Source: Aequorivita capsosiphonis DSM 23843 | Lineage (GTDB): Bacteria > Bacteroidota > Bacteroidia > Flavobacteriales > Flavobacteriaceae | Assembly: GCF_000429125.1 (NCBI RefSeq) | Contig: NZ_AUBG01000010.1 | Coordinates: 62,001-126,000, forward strand | Length of the DNA stretch: 64,000 bases | Reading direction: 5' to 3' | In this document: positions 1-8,974 of the stretch, one piece after another | Position numbering within the stretch: position 1 is the first letter of the stretch | Layout: every line of letters starts with the position of its first letter | Translations under genes and position numbers: made by a program | The notes under the pieces: model-generated | Database searches by the model: none | Told to the model about the DNA's origin: nothing | The model's input: only the letters and a program-made list of their open reading frames with translations

Positions 1-111
1 ACTAGCGACCACCTCGAACCCTTTGGAACCTAAAAATTCCACGGCACGATCCAACGAGATATTGAATTCTCGTAATACCTGACTTAGCCTTTTCTTTTTT
101 ACTTCAGCCAT
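1..111 (-). CDS. infB: translation initiation factor IF-2, N-terminal fragment
   Basis: Only the first 37 codons lie in the window; the rest runs off the left edge. The start reads MAEVKKKRLSQVLREFNISL, followed by a segment containing LDRAVEFLGSKGFEV. This is the N-terminal IF-2 helical domain as found in flavobacterial IF-2, which guides the bound GTPase to deliver initiator tRNA to the ribosome. It lies 59 bases downstream of nusA on the same strand, matching the conserved rimP-nusA-infB order. This ORF is too short to be seen in a length-filtered scan, so the call rests on the N-terminal motif plus synteny. Confidence 0.9.
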   Translation of the reverse strand, partial: MAEVKKKRLSQVLREFNISLDRAVEFLGSKGFEVVAS

Positions 112-170
112 AAATGCTTCTCCTGTTTTGTCTTTTGAAAAAATTTGTATAAAAGTAATTAAAGTTTCAA

Positions 171-1403
171 CTACTCTTCAAATTCTTCTTTTAATATATT
201 AATTACATCACGTATAGTCTCTTCTTCAAGATCTGTACGCTTAACCAAATCGTTGATATCGTGCTCCAAGATGCTTTTAGCGGTATCCAATCCAATTTTT
301 TTGAATTCTTGAATAATCCAGCCTTCAATTTCATCTGAAAACTCACTTAATTCCACATCTTCTTCAGCACCCTCACGAATTACATCTATTTCGTAACCCG
401 TTAATTGCCCGGCCAAACGAATGTTGTGACCACCACGGCCTATCGCTTTACTCACTTCCTCTGGACGAAGAATAACCTCAGCGCGTTTTTTCTCTTCATC
501 AATTTTGATTGAAGTTACTTTCGCAGGGCTCAAAGCTCGTGTAATATATAGGTTGAGGTTGCTTGTATAATTGATAACATCAATATTCTCATTACCCAAT
601 TCGCGAACAATTCCGTGAATTCTGGATCCTTTCATTCCCACACAGGCTCCAACTGGATCAATACGGTCATCGTAAGAATCAACGGCTACTTTCGCTTTCT
701 CACCAGGAATACGAACTACTTTTTTAACGGTAATCAATCCATCAAAAACTTCTGGAATCTCCTGTTCAAACAATTTTTCAAGAAAAATTGGATTTGCACG
801 AGACATGATTATTGTTGGCTTATTCCCTTTTAGGTCAACACTTTCAATAATTCCACGAACGTTATCTCCTTTTCTAAAGAAATCTGAAGGGATTTGCTTT
901 TCCTTTGGAAGAATTAACTCATTTCCTTCATCATCTAATAAAATAACAGCACGGTGACGTATGTGATGTACCTCAGCAGTATAAATTTCTCCTTCAAGGT
1001 CTTTAAACTGCTTATATATAATAGTATTGTCGTGTTCGTGTATTTTTGAAATAAGATTTTGGCGTAGTGCTAAAATAGCGCGACGGCCAAGGTCTATTAA
1101 TTTCACTTCTTCTGAAACATCTTCACCTATTTCGAAATCAGGTTCGATTTTTTGAGCAGCTGACAACGAAATCTCTTCATTTGGATCTTCTACTTCACCA
1201 TCTGCAACCACAATTCGGTTTCTCCATATTTCAAGATCGCCCTTATCTGGGTTTACAATTATATCAAAGTTATCGTCACTTCCGTACTTCTTTTTAAGTG
1301 CGCTTCTGAAAACTTCTTCAAGTATCGCCATAAGCGTTACTCTATCTATTTGTTTATCGTCTTTAAATTCCGAAAAAGAATCGATTAGTGCTAAGTTCTC
1401 CAT
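171..1403 (-). CDS. nusA: transcription termination/antitermination factor NusA
   Basis: The 410-residue protein binds RNA polymerase and nascent RNA and modulates pausing, termination and antitermination. It has an N-terminal polymerase-binding domain (about 1-125), an S1 domain (about 135-200) and two KH domains. KH signatures are GMKGSRI at 256-262 and IGRGGHN at 321-327. A short acidic tail follows, and length is normal for Bacteroidota, which lack the E. coli C-terminal repeats. It lies 10 bases after rimP and upstream of infB in one operon. A hairpin followed by a U-run in the operon leader (1889-1913) could allow NusA-sensitive attenuation; that regulation is inference. Confidence 0.97.
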   Translation of the reverse strand: MENLALIDSFSEFKDDKQIDRVTLMAILEEVFRSALKKKYGSDDNFDIIVNPDKGDLEIWRNRIVVADGEVEDPNEEISLSAAQKIEPDFEIGEDVSEEVKLIDLGRRAILALRQNLISKIHEHDNTIIYKQFKDLEGEIYTAEVHHIRHRAVILLDDEGNELILPKEKQIPSDFFRKGDNVRGIIESVDLKGNKPTIIMSRANPIFLEKLFEQEIPEVFDGLITVKKVVRIPGEKAKVAVDSYDDRIDPVGACVGMKGSRIHGIVRELGNENIDVINYTSNLNLYITRALSPAKVTSIKIDEEKKRAEVILRPEEVSKAIGRGGHNIRLAGQLTGYEIDVIREGAEEDVELSEFSDEIEGWIIQEFKKIGLDTAKSILEHDINDLVKRTDLEEETIRDVINILKEEFEE

Positions 1404-1413
1404 ATCAATTCAA

Positions 1414-1875
1414 TTAAAATGTTATCATAACTTTTGCTTCCATAATATCTTTGTAAGGCAATACAGCCTCTTTTTGAACGGTTACTTTCCCCTTACCTAC
1501 AGGCTTGGGCTCACGCGCAGACCATGTTAAAGTACAACTTTCATCGTTAGCAGCAATAAGCTCCCCTTCAATTTTTTCTTCTTTTGTGGTTTTCACTTTA
1601 AGTGTTCTTCCAATATTTTTTTTGTACTGTCTCGGTAAAGTTAAAGGCTCCGAAACGCCCGAAGACATAACTTCTAAAGAAAAATCATATTCTTCCCTAT
1701 CTAAATTATGTTCAATTTCCCGGCTAACAGCCATGCAATCCTCGACTGTAACGCCTTTGTCGCCGTCCAGAATGACCCTTATTTGGTTATCTTCAGAAAT
1801 AGTAAGGTCGATTAAAAACAGTGACTTGTTTTTGTCAAGCGCATTTTTGAGCAGTTGTGCTACTTTTTCACGCAT
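1414..1875 (-). CDS. rimP: ribosome maturation factor RimP
   Basis: This 153-residue protein is first in the rimP-nusA-infB operon. RimP assists maturation of the 30S subunit. The central segment around residues 35-75 ([20 protein letters not shown], then [16 protein letters not shown]) carries the family signature VEDC..SR and SSPG-like turn. Here the turn is SSGVSEPL, as usual in Bacteroidota. The C-terminal half is an Sm-like barrel. The start at 1875 is the only in-frame ATG close to the leader hairpin. Confidence 0.95.
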   Translation of the reverse strand: MREKVAQLLKNALDKNKSLFLIDLTISEDNQIRVILDGDKGVTVEDCMAVSREIEHNLDREEYDFSLEVMSSGVSEPLTLPRQYKKNIGRTLKVKTTKEEKIEGELIAANDESCTLTWSAREPKPVGKGKVTVQKEAVLPYKDIMEAKVMITF

Positions 1876-1888
1876 TAGTTTAAGCTAT

Positions 1889-1913
1889 AAAAAGAGGGGA
1901 CTTTAGTCCCCTC
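1889..1913 (-). terminator. attenuator-like hairpin in the rimP-nusA-infB leader
   Basis: On the minus strand a GC-rich stem (GAGGGGACT paired with AGTCCCCTC, 1894-1913) is followed directly by a run of five U, the form of an intrinsic terminator. It sits between a promoter-like element (1939-1946) and the rimP start (1875), so it lies inside the mRNA leader, not after a gene. No plus-strand gene ends here that would need it. Confidence 0.6.
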
Positions 1914-1938
1914 AGATATTTTAGTATCAAATTCGGTG

Positions 1939-1946
1939 CAAATATA
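1939..1946 (-). promoter_or_regulatory. candidate -7 element of the rimP operon
   Basis: The minus strand reads TATATTTG, an exact match to the Bacteroidota -7 consensus TAnnTTTG. The predicted start of transcription is near 1932, about 57 bases before rimP. The -33 region has no good TTTG, only a T-rich stretch, so this is a partial promoter match. Confidence 0.5.
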
Positions 1947-2035
1947 CTATAAATTTTAATATTATAAAAACCAACGCCAAACGATTTATTTTTGTAATTT
2001 GATACGACCTAAAAAAATTTAAACAACCAACATTT

Positions 2036-2857
2036 ATGAAACGAATTCTAGTACCCACAGATTTCTCGGAACAAGCAGAAAACGCCCTGAAAGTAGCGCT
2101 AAAAATCGCAAAGGAACACGACAGTGAGATCTTTGTTATCCACTCTATGGAAATGCCACTGAATCTTTCAACAAAGTCCAATACCGGAAGCCTTCCTGAG
2201 TCTTTATTCTTTATCAAACTCGCTCAAAAACGCTTTGGGGAACTTCGTGAAAAACCTTATTTACAAGACATTTCTTTTAACGAAGCAATAGGCCATAACG
2301 AGATCTATGAAGATATTGAAGAAGCGTGTAAAAAAAACAACATCGATCTTATTGTGATGGGCTCCAATGGCGCTAGTGGCTTTAAGGAAATGTTTGTAGG
2401 AAGCAATACTGAAAAAGTGGTGCGAACCTCCGAAACTCCCGTACTGGTAATAAAAAACAATCACCCAGATTTTAATATAAATGATTTCGTGTTTGCCACT
2501 GACTTTTCAGAAGAAGGCCGCAGCGCTTTAGACAAAGCACAAAAATTTGCAAAAAAAGTAGGAGCTAAAATGCATTTGCTTTTCGTGAACACCCCAGCAG
2601 GTTTTAAAACTTCTGTGCAAGCTCAGGAAATTATGGAGAATTTTGTTAGAGGAATGGGCGTTGAAAATTACTCCCTTAATATTTACAACGACACTTCAGT
2701 TGAAAAAGGAATCCTCAATTTCACACAATTTATCAATGCTCAATTAATTGGGATGGGAACCCACGGCCGTAAAGGAATCTCCCACTTCTTTAATGGAAGC
2801 ATCAGTGAAGATATGGTAAACCACGCAAATATGCCAGTGATAACTTTTAAGATTTAA
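2036..2857 (+). CDS. universal stress protein, tandem Usp domains
   Basis: A 273-residue cytoplasmic protein with two UspA domains (about 1-142 and 148-273). Each starts with a strand of the type ILVPTDFSEQAENAL or FVFATDFSEEGRSAL. Each ends with an ATP-binding G-x2-G-x9-G(S/T) motif: GSNGASGFKEMFVGS in the first and GTHGRKGISHFFNGS in the second. Such tandem proteins bind nucleotide and act in stress adaptation; the exact role is not known. A TATTTTTG element at 1987-1994 is a possible -7 site. The lipoprotein gene begins at the base after its stop, so the two are probably co-transcribed. Confidence 0.93.
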   Translation: MKRILVPTDFSEQAENALKVALKIAKEHDSEIFVIHSMEMPLNLSTKSNTGSLPESLFFIKLAQKRFGELREKPYLQDISFNEAIGHNEIYEDIEEACKKNNIDLIVMGSNGASGFKEMFVGSNTEKVVRTSETPVLVIKNNHPDFNINDFVFATDFSEEGRSALDKAQKFAKKVGAKMHLLFVNTPAGFKTSVQAQEIMENFVRGMGVENYSLNIYNDTSVEKGILNFTQFINAQLIGMGTHGRKGISHFFNGSISEDMVNHANMPVITFKI

Positions 2858-3439
2858 ATGAAGTATTTGACCTTGGTATTAGTGTTTCTGTTGTTTAGCT
2901 GTAACGAGTTTAAAAATGGGAACAATTCAGAAATGGATGTAATAACTTCGGAAACCCCAATTAATTCAAAAACAAAAACTGGTATTCCTGAAGGTGCTTT
3001 AAGAGCAGACTTTATTGGAAATCGAGACTCTGTATATGCCTTCATAAAAGAAATTGATACTTCAACAAAAACAACGCTTATTAGTTTCGAAAAAGATAAA
3101 TTGCCTGAAATTAGCATTCCAGAAAGCCTAGGAGCGCATTTAAAGATATTAAAACTTAAGAATTTTGACCAAGATAATTTATTGGTGAACGCAATTTCTT
3201 TAGATACTAATTTTAATGAATATCATTTATTTGTTTGGAAGGACTCTATGTGGAACCAGCCCGTAAACCGTTTTTATATTCACAAAAGCAATATGAGCGA
3301 TACCTTGATACCTATAAAAGACAATCCTAAGGACAGTATGCAAGTGATTCGTTATTATTCCGTTTTTGAAATGGACCAAACTTCTGAAAAAAAATATAGT
3401 TGGAGACTGGAGCAGGAAAGCGTTTTAATTGAAGAGTAA
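2858..3439 (+). CDS. putative lipoprotein of unknown function
   Basis: The 193-residue protein begins with a lipoprotein signal (MKYLTLVLVFLLFSCNEF, lipobox LFSC, Cys15). The mature part is rich in Asp, Asn and Lys and is predicted to be a small beta-rich periplasmic or outer-membrane-anchored domain. I do not recognise the family. It follows the Usp gene without a gap and converges with the pigment cluster. Confidence 0.75.
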   Translation: MKYLTLVLVFLLFSCNEFKNGNNSEMDVITSETPINSKTKTGIPEGALRADFIGNRDSVYAFIKEIDTSTKTTLISFEKDKLPEISIPESLGAHLKILKLKNFDQDNLLVNAISLDTNFNEYHLFVWKDSMWNQPVNRFYIHKSNMSDTLIPIKDNPKDSMQVIRYYSVFEMDQTSEKKYSWRLEQESVLIEE

Positions 3440-3490
3440 AATTATCTTCATCCGATATTTGAACCAAAGCTATCGTTTCCAAAGAAAATT

Positions 3491-4780
3491 TTACACTCTT
3501 TTATCTATCAAATCTACAGGTTTTCTGCTTAAAGGAGGAAAACGAAGTTCCTTTATTTCTTCTGCGGAAGCAAATTCTATGGTAGGTGCTACCCGCAGTT
3601 TTGCCCGAAAGTGGTCTTTGATCTGAAGTAATAATTCTTCCGAAATAGCTGAAGTAGCAACTTTTATTAGTATTTCATCCGTTCCTAACTCATTGTGGAA
3701 AATCTCAATAACATAACTATCAATCTCTGGAAAATTATTGAGGATATTATACATTGCCGGCGGATAAAGCGTGGTTCCCTTATATTTTATCATCTGCTTT
3801 TTACGGCCAACTACAGGGCCCAATCGCATGGTATTCCTGCCGCAATCACATGGTTGATAATGTGCTTGAACAAGATCCCCTGTTTTAAATCGCAATAACG
3901 GCATCGCCTCAACCCCCAGTGTAGTAATAGTTAACTCGCCTACCTCGCCTTCAACAACAGGCAGATTGTTATCATCAAGAATTTCAGCAATTAGTAGTTC
4001 TGGGTGATGATGTCCTCCCTGGTGCGTTTCACATTCGTTGAAGGCCGTACTCATTTCTGTGGAAGCATAGGTAGAAAAAAGTTCGATGTCCCAATCCATT
4101 TTTATCTTTTTAGCCAAAACGTTTAATGAAAAATCTTGTTCGCGGATTGGCTCCCCAATGCAAATAGCAGCCTTAACTCCCGTATTTTTTAAATCTATCT
4201 TATGCTGTTGCGCATATTCAATCAACTTTAAAAGAAAAGAAGGAACGGTTATTAAATAAGTGGGTTTAAACTTTAAAATGGAATCCCATTGTAGTTCAGG
4301 AATTCCAGAACCCACGCGTATTATACCCGAGCCCAGTTTCCGAGCCCCGAGAAAATAAGCCAAGCCCGCCATAAACCGACGATCCATGGTGGTCATTAAT
4401 TGCAATGTATCTTCTTTCCCAACCCCGCAACAAGCGAAAGAGATGGCTTCATTATAAGCCAAGCGGTCCAAATCTTTATCAGTTAAGGCAAATGTCACTG
4501 GATCGCCCAAAGTGCCGGAAGTGGTTACGTAATCAATGATTTCAGATTTAGGAACACAAATAAAGTCATCATTAAATTGTTGCAGATAGTCTTTTGTAGT
4601 CACAGGAATATTCTGAAGATCTTCCAAACTTCTTATAGCTGAAACTTGAATACCATTCTCTTTAAAGAAACGCTTGTAATAAGGCGATTTTTCATTTAAA
4701 TAGTGAATAGTCTCTTTCAGTTTTTCTTCCTGAAGGATTTTTATTTCCGCTGATGTTGCTTTTTCTATATCTGGGATCAT
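3491..4780 (-). CDS. PaaK-like acyl-CoA/acyl-ACP ligase (AMP-binding)
   Basis: This adenylate-forming enzyme is of the phenylacetate-CoA ligase type. It shows the phosphate-binding loop YVTTSGTLGDPVTFAL, an adenine/metal region around STYASTEMSTAF, the motif LLRFKTGDLV, and a C-terminal lid GRKKQMIKYKGTTLYP. In a flexirubin cluster it is the best candidate to activate 4-coumarate for loading on an ACP. I place the start at the ATG giving MIPDIEKATSAEIK, 429 residues. An upstream in-frame ATG at 4831 would add 17 residues encoded by an intergenic repeat (HREHKEK), typical of over-extended starts. Last gene of the cluster. Confidence 0.85.
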   Translation of the reverse strand: MIPDIEKATSAEIKILQEEKLKETIHYLNEKSPYYKRFFKENGIQVSAIRSLEDLQNIPVTTKDYLQQFNDDFICVPKSEIIDYVTTSGTLGDPVTFALTDKDLDRLAYNEAISFACCGVGKEDTLQLMTTMDRRFMAGLAYFLGARKLGSGIIRVGSGIPELQWDSILKFKPTYLITVPSFLLKLIEYAQQHKIDLKNTGVKAAICIGEPIREQDFSLNVLAKKIKMDWDIELFSTYASTEMSTAFNECETHQGGHHHPELLIAEILDDNNLPVVEGEVGELTITTLGVEAMPLLRFKTGDLVQAHYQPCDCGRNTMRLGPVVGRKKQMIKYKGTTLYPPAMYNILNNFPEIDSYVIEIFHNELGTDEILIKVATSAISEELLLQIKDHFRAKLRVAPTIEFASAEEIKELRFPPLSRKPVDLIDKRV

Positions 4781-4792
4781 TTCGAGCTTTTC

Positions 4793-4871
4793 TTTGTGCT
4801 CTCTGTGTGTTTGTGGTGAAAAATTAACCACAGAGGCACGGAGAGCACAGACCTACCAACCGGCAGGCAGG
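4793..4871. repeat. intergenic repeat with inverted halves
   Basis: The stretch holds an inverted repeat (CTCTGTGTGTTTGTGGT facing AACCACAGAGGCACGGAGAG) followed by a CCGGCAGGCAGG unit. A related element is at 13861-13940. Repeats of this wording are widespread in Bacteroidota intergenic DNA. Its translation creates false N-terminal extensions such as that of the ligase next to it. Confidence 0.65.
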
Positions 4872-4872
4872 G

Positions 4873-6534
4873 TTATTCTTTTAGTTTTTGAAGATATTTT
4901 TCAATCCGCTCCTTATCGGGAACTGTTGTTATCTCTTTAGTTAAGGCCATTTCAAACGCATTTCTTGCTGCGGCCCTATATTTTTTTCCAAAGTAATACT
5001 TTCCCGTTAAATAATACGCCTTCCAATACTCAGGATTTTTTTGTTGTAATGCCGAAAGTGTCTCGGGTGATATATTTTCTTCTTTTGAAATTGCCGCTTC
5101 CACTTCCCGCTCCAAAATCCGATAAGCTTCATAATCTTTATATTCCTTTGAATGAACAAACGGATCCTCGGGAACATTTTCTTTTGGACTTGAAAGCGTA
5201 GTCATTGAAGGATTGCCTTCTCTATTACTGAAGACTTCGTCTAAATCATATTCTACAAATTCACCTAATTGATACGGATTTGAAGAAACCCAAACTTTGC
5301 CGCTTTCAGGTTTAAAAACAATTCCATGATGCGCCAATAATTGATTTAAGGCCTTTTCATTTCCAAAACCTATTTCTTTATTATCCAAGCCCTTTTTATT
5401 GCGAAGAATTGCCACGGCATCTGGCACATTCAATTTATTTTGCTCAGAAATTAATTCTTCCATCCGGTCAAATCGGTACTTGGAATGACTTTCAGCAATC
5501 CATTTTAAATTCCGTTCATCATTTTTATAAGCTTCACTTTGAAAATGATTGGAACAGATTAATTCATCGGTGTTTTCAACATCATATACGCCGAAGTTAT
5601 CCGGCGCTACTTCAATGATCGCGGCTTTTTTATCTTTCGCACTTCCAATAAAGATCGCTTCGGAAACAAACACTTCTCGTTTCTTTGCGATTTCAACTGC
5701 TTCTTCAATAGTTGACGCGTATTGTAAAATCTCGCGCGTAACTATGGAAATCGGGGTTTTTGCAACCAATGGAACCTCAGATTTTCCTGCGTTTATAGTG
5801 ACCGTCAAACCTTGATCGTTCATTCCAGATACCACACCCATCATCCCGCCCCAAGTAACGGACATAAAATTATGGCCTTCTGTAGGATTTACGAAAGCAA
5901 TAATTTTTTCTTTAGCGAAATCATCGCCAACATAAAAATCGAAATTTCTTCCAATCAACAATTCCCCATCTATGGTTTTATCGCCCCAAACGGCAAAAGA
6001 AGAACAGCCAACTAACATTAAATCCTGTAGGGCGTGACCAATGTCGTGAGCGGCATGCAAATAGAGCAACCGTAGATATGGTTCGCCAATCTCACTAAAA
6101 TTTGAAGATGAATATTCTGACATTCCATAGATTTCAGCCTTATACTCTTCTGGGATATGCAAGTACATCTTTCTGGCGTACCAGGCCAAAAATTTTCGCA
6201 AAAAATACTGTTGAAATTTTGAAGGCACAAATTCTTCCACCTTATTAAAAAATATAGCTTCTTGCTTTTGCATCAACTCTTGGGTAAGACTTCCCGTTAT
6301 TTTTCCAATTTGCAATGGATTTCCCTCCACATAAAGTTCCCATTGCGCCTGCTCGTTTTTCAATAGAAAATTGTTGCCTGCTATAAATGTGGAGTCGTTA
6401 ATTTTTACTCTTTTAGGAATTGTCGCGTCATAAGCACTATGATCTGGCCTATTGTGAAGAGATTTAGAAACGCCACAGGAACTCAGAAAAAATAATAGAA
6501 TCGCAAACGCGAATATTTTTTCCAAATATTTCAT
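4873..6534 (-). CDS. C45-type Ntn-hydrolase/acyltransferase lipoprotein with TPR-like tail
   Basis: The 553-residue lipoprotein (lipobox LSSC, Cys20) contains an acyl-CoA:6-aminopenicillanic acid acyltransferase-like domain. The autoproteolytic nucleophile is expected to be Cys177 in LVGCSSFAVWG, followed by the strand GELLIGRNFDF (194-200) typical of the AAT family. Residues about 480-553 look helical and TPR-like. Enzymes of this family cleave or form amide or ester acyl bonds after self-processing. Genes of this type recur in flexirubin clusters. A role in transferring or hydrolysing the pigment acyl chain at the envelope is inference. It is separated by one base from the cupin gene upstream. 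Confidence 0.82.
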   Translation of the reverse strand: MKYLEKIFAFAILLFFLSSCGVSKSLHNRPDHSAYDATIPKRVKINDSTFIAGNNFLLKNEQAQWELYVEGNPLQIGKITGSLTQELMQKQEAIFFNKVEEFVPSKFQQYFLRKFLAWYARKMYLHIPEEYKAEIYGMSEYSSSNFSEIGEPYLRLLYLHAAHDIGHALQDLMLVGCSSFAVWGDKTIDGELLIGRNFDFYVGDDFAKEKIIAFVNPTEGHNFMSVTWGGMMGVVSGMNDQGLTVTINAGKSEVPLVAKTPISIVTREILQYASTIEEAVEIAKKREVFVSEAIFIGSAKDKKAAIIEVAPDNFGVYDVENTDELICSNHFQSEAYKNDERNLKWIAESHSKYRFDRMEELISEQNKLNVPDAVAILRNKKGLDNKEIGFGNEKALNQLLAHHGIVFKPESGKVWVSSNPYQLGEFVEYDLDEVFSNREGNPSMTTLSSPKENVPEDPFVHSKEYKDYEAYRILEREVEAAISKEENISPETLSALQQKNPEYWKAYYLTGKYYFGKKYRAAARNAFEMALTKEITTVPDKERIEKYLQKLKE

Positions 6535-6535
6535 C

Positions 6536-7423
6536 TTAAAGAGATTGTTTTTTCAGCTTTGCTGCGCGTTGATTGGTTTTCGATAAACTGCGTTTCTCCT
6601 TGTGGTCAATCCACTTCTGCCCAAAAGATTTACGCATCACATTTTCAAAATGACGCATAAAGAAGACATTATACAGCATATTTCCAAGACGCCCCACATG
6701 ACGTGGAAAAGCACGAAGTGTCATTGAAAAACCACCATCCAAATACTTAATATAGTGCCAATAACCGCTGGGCATATACAGTGCATCACCGTGTTTCATA
6801 GTAGCTTGCAAGCCTTCTAAATATTGAAGTGCAGGATATTTATGAAAATCAGGATTATCTAGATCAATGGTTTCCAAGTTGTGTACGGCAAAAGGAATTT
6901 TATACATGTACTTGGTCTGTTCTGGTGAAAACAACATCACATCTTTAGTGCCTTGAAAATGAAAATGCACCAAATCTGCCAAATCCATATCGTAATGCGG
7001 CAGAACCTTAGAACCTTCACCCCCAAAAAATAGCACGGGCAGTCTTTTAAAAAATTTGAGTCCAATATCTGGATATTCAAAATCATTTAAGAGTTCGGGT
7101 AGTTTCACTTTAAGATCATAAAAGAAAATACGCAGATCTGTTGGTTTGTTTTTTATCAACTCAATATAATCAGCCATTTTCATTTCGGTCGCCGGTTCAG
7201 CAGAATTCTGCTTTCCTTTGGTAGGTTCATTGTTATACAATGGAACCGTTTGATCGCCTGCGTGTTGTTGAATATAATCGAGATTCCATTTCTGGAAAGC
7301 TTTCCAGTTTTTGGTCAAACCTTCAATTAAAACAGGTTTTTGAGGTTTGTAATAGTTTTTAATAAAGTCAGCTTTAGATATATTCTGGACTCTTGGTATT
7401 GGTGTTGTTTTTATTTGTCCCAT
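6536..7423 (-). CDS. cupin-like (JmjC-type) Fe(II)-dependent protein
   Basis: The 295-residue protein has the double-stranded beta-helix of the cupin_8/JmjC family. The metal ligands are visible as HYD (His143, Asp145) and a distal His223 in ALYMPSGYWHYI. Such proteins are 2-oxoglutarate and iron-dependent hydroxylases, so it may hydroxylate a pigment precursor or a carrier protein. That assignment is inference from context. A basic tail (QRAAKLKKQ) follows the fold. It is in a run with the CrtI-like oxidoreductase (12-base gap) and the C45 gene. Confidence 0.85.
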   Translation of the reverse strand: MGQIKTTPIPRVQNISKADFIKNYYKPQKPVLIEGLTKNWKAFQKWNLDYIQQHAGDQTVPLYNNEPTKGKQNSAEPATEMKMADYIELIKNKPTDLRIFFYDLKVKLPELLNDFEYPDIGLKFFKRLPVLFFGGEGSKVLPHYDMDLADLVHFHFQGTKDVMLFSPEQTKYMYKIPFAVHNLETIDLDNPDFHKYPALQYLEGLQATMKHGDALYMPSGYWHYIKYLDGGFSMTLRAFPRHVGRLGNMLYNVFFMRHFENVMRKSFGQKWIDHKEKRSLSKTNQRAAKLKKQSL

Positions 7424-7435
7424 ATCTTAATATGA

Positions 7436-8974
7436 TTAATTAATTTCCTCTTTTTTGGTTGCGTCCAAGATTTTGTTCAATAAATATTCACCTCCTAATA
7501 TTTCAGAACATGTAACGACACCACTAATGGTAACCCCTAAAATTCCGTGCATATTTAAGCTTTGTCCTGTAAAATAGAGGTTTTTAATTTTTGTGCGTGG
7601 TGATACAAATGACTTTAATGGATTGTCGGCATCCTTTACATAGCCGTACATGGAGCCTCTATTACAGCCTATGTAATCCCTATAAGACAAAGGTGTGGAA
7701 GCATATACCGATTTTATACAATCACGAAGGTTAGGAAATTTCTTCTCCAATTCCTTAATAATTACTTCAGATTTCTGAGCTTTAAACTCTTCATAAGTCT
7801 GACCGCGTTCGTTTTTATCTGCTGCAGTATTAAAAGTATCTATCCATGGTTTCATTTCATCAAAACGCATATACGTCATTACTGCAATATTATCTCCAAA
7901 TTCCTCATTGTGTTTTTTTACCCCCATAGACATCATGTATGCTTCTGGCCACGATTCCTGCGTATAATTATGCGCATCCCAAATGTTGCGATAATCTTTA
8001 AAATGATAATAGTTATGGTTTAAATATTTAAAACAATTGGGCTTTAAGACCAAGTAAAGACTGAAAGCGGCAATAGTGCTTTCAATATTTTCAATACGGC
8101 TGGTATATGATTTCCTAAAATAATCCTGTCCTATTAAATCCAAGGTCATTTTAGGATCTACATTCGAAATAAATATATCGCCTTTTATTGTTTTTCCGTT
8201 TGCAGTTTGAACGGCGGTCACCAAACCATTCTCTGTTTCAAATTTAGTGACTTCGTGACGTTTAAATGCTTTTCCACCGTTTTCGCGAAACCGAGCAAGT
8301 AGCGCTTTCGTTATTTGACTTCCACCATTTACGCAGCGATACGAGCTTTCAATATATGAATTTACCGAAAGTGCGTGCATATAAAAAGGTGTGCGCTTGC
8401 CTTCACCTGCATACAACAAATTGCTCCCGCCCATTACCGCCCGGAGCTTTTCATTTTCTGTTATAGCGTTTATAAATTCCTTTGCTTTCACCTCAAATAA
8501 AGAAGTGTTTTCATAATATGGCTTTCCGAGCTTTAAGCCGTAAAGTGGAAAGAAACTACATGTTTCCTTCATTTTATCGCAATACGCATGGATGGCCTCC
8601 TCTTCTTCCGGAAAATCCTCCAATAATGTTTTTATAAAATTTTCGTAACCTTGGGCATGGCGGTATTCCTTTGGATCATTATCAAAAGTGATTCTGTCAA
8701 AACCATCTTCATCCATTTTTTTCAGCGTGATATCATCCAAAATATCAAGATACTTAAAATAACTATGAAGATTCTGACCTTCTGAAAGTCCGCCAATATA
8801 GTGCACTCCAGTATCAAATATCGTTTTATCACGTACAAAGGTTTGAAGGTTGCCACCATATTGTTGGTTTTTCTCCAAGACACAAACGCTATAGCCCTCT
8901 TTTGCCAGAATAATGGCCGAAACCAAACCTCCTAAACCACTACCTATGATTACTACATCATATTTCTCACTCAT
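7436..8974 (-). CDS. phytoene desaturase-like FAD/NAD(P) oxidoreductase
   Basis: The 512-residue flavoprotein has an N-terminal dinucleotide fold (GSGLGG at 11-16, ending in a Glu-containing second strand VLEKNQQYGGNLQTF). It has the C-terminal CrtI/retinol-saturase signature LYFTGQSLNMHGILGVTISG. Relatives saturate or desaturate polyene chains and carotenoids. Here it probably acts on the aryl polyene, but the substrate and direction of redox are unknown. It overlaps the MMPL gene by four bases (ATGA), showing translational coupling with the exporter. Confidence 0.88.
   Translation of the reverse strand: MSEKYDVVIIGSGLGGLVSAIILAKEGYSVCVLEKNQQYGGNLQTFVRDKTIFDTGVHYIGGLSEGQNLHSYFKYLDILDDITLKKMDEDGFDRITFDNDPKEYRHAQGYENFIKTLLEDFPEEEEAIHAYCDKMKETCSFFPLYGLKLGKPYYENTSLFEVKAKEFINAITENEKLRAVMGGSNLLYAGEGKRTPFYMHALSVNSYIESSYRCVNGGSQITKALLARFRENGGKAFKRHEVTKFETENGLVTAVQTANGKTIKGDIFISNVDPKMTLDLIGQDYFRKSYTSRIENIESTIAAFSLYLVLKPNCFKYLNHNYYHFKDYRNIWDAHNYTQESWPEAYMMSMGVKKHNEEFGDNIAVMTYMRFDEMKPWIDTFNTAADKNERGQTYEEFKAQKSEVIIKELEKKFPNLRDCIKSVYASTPLSYRDYIGCNRGSMYGYVKDADNPLKSFVSPRTKIKNLYFTGQSLNMHGILGVTISGVVTCSEILGGEYLLNKILDATKKEEIN

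Noticed and set aside
1505-1906. Plus-strand ORF opposite rimP
   Set aside because: Antisense shadow of rimP with Ser-rich, low-information translation.
1927-2217. Minus-strand ORF opposite the Usp gene start
   Set aside because: Antisense overlap with a clear Usp gene and no motif.
4781-4831. Upstream start of the PaaK-like ligase
   Set aside because: The extra 17 residues are encoded by a repeat, not by ligase-family sequence.
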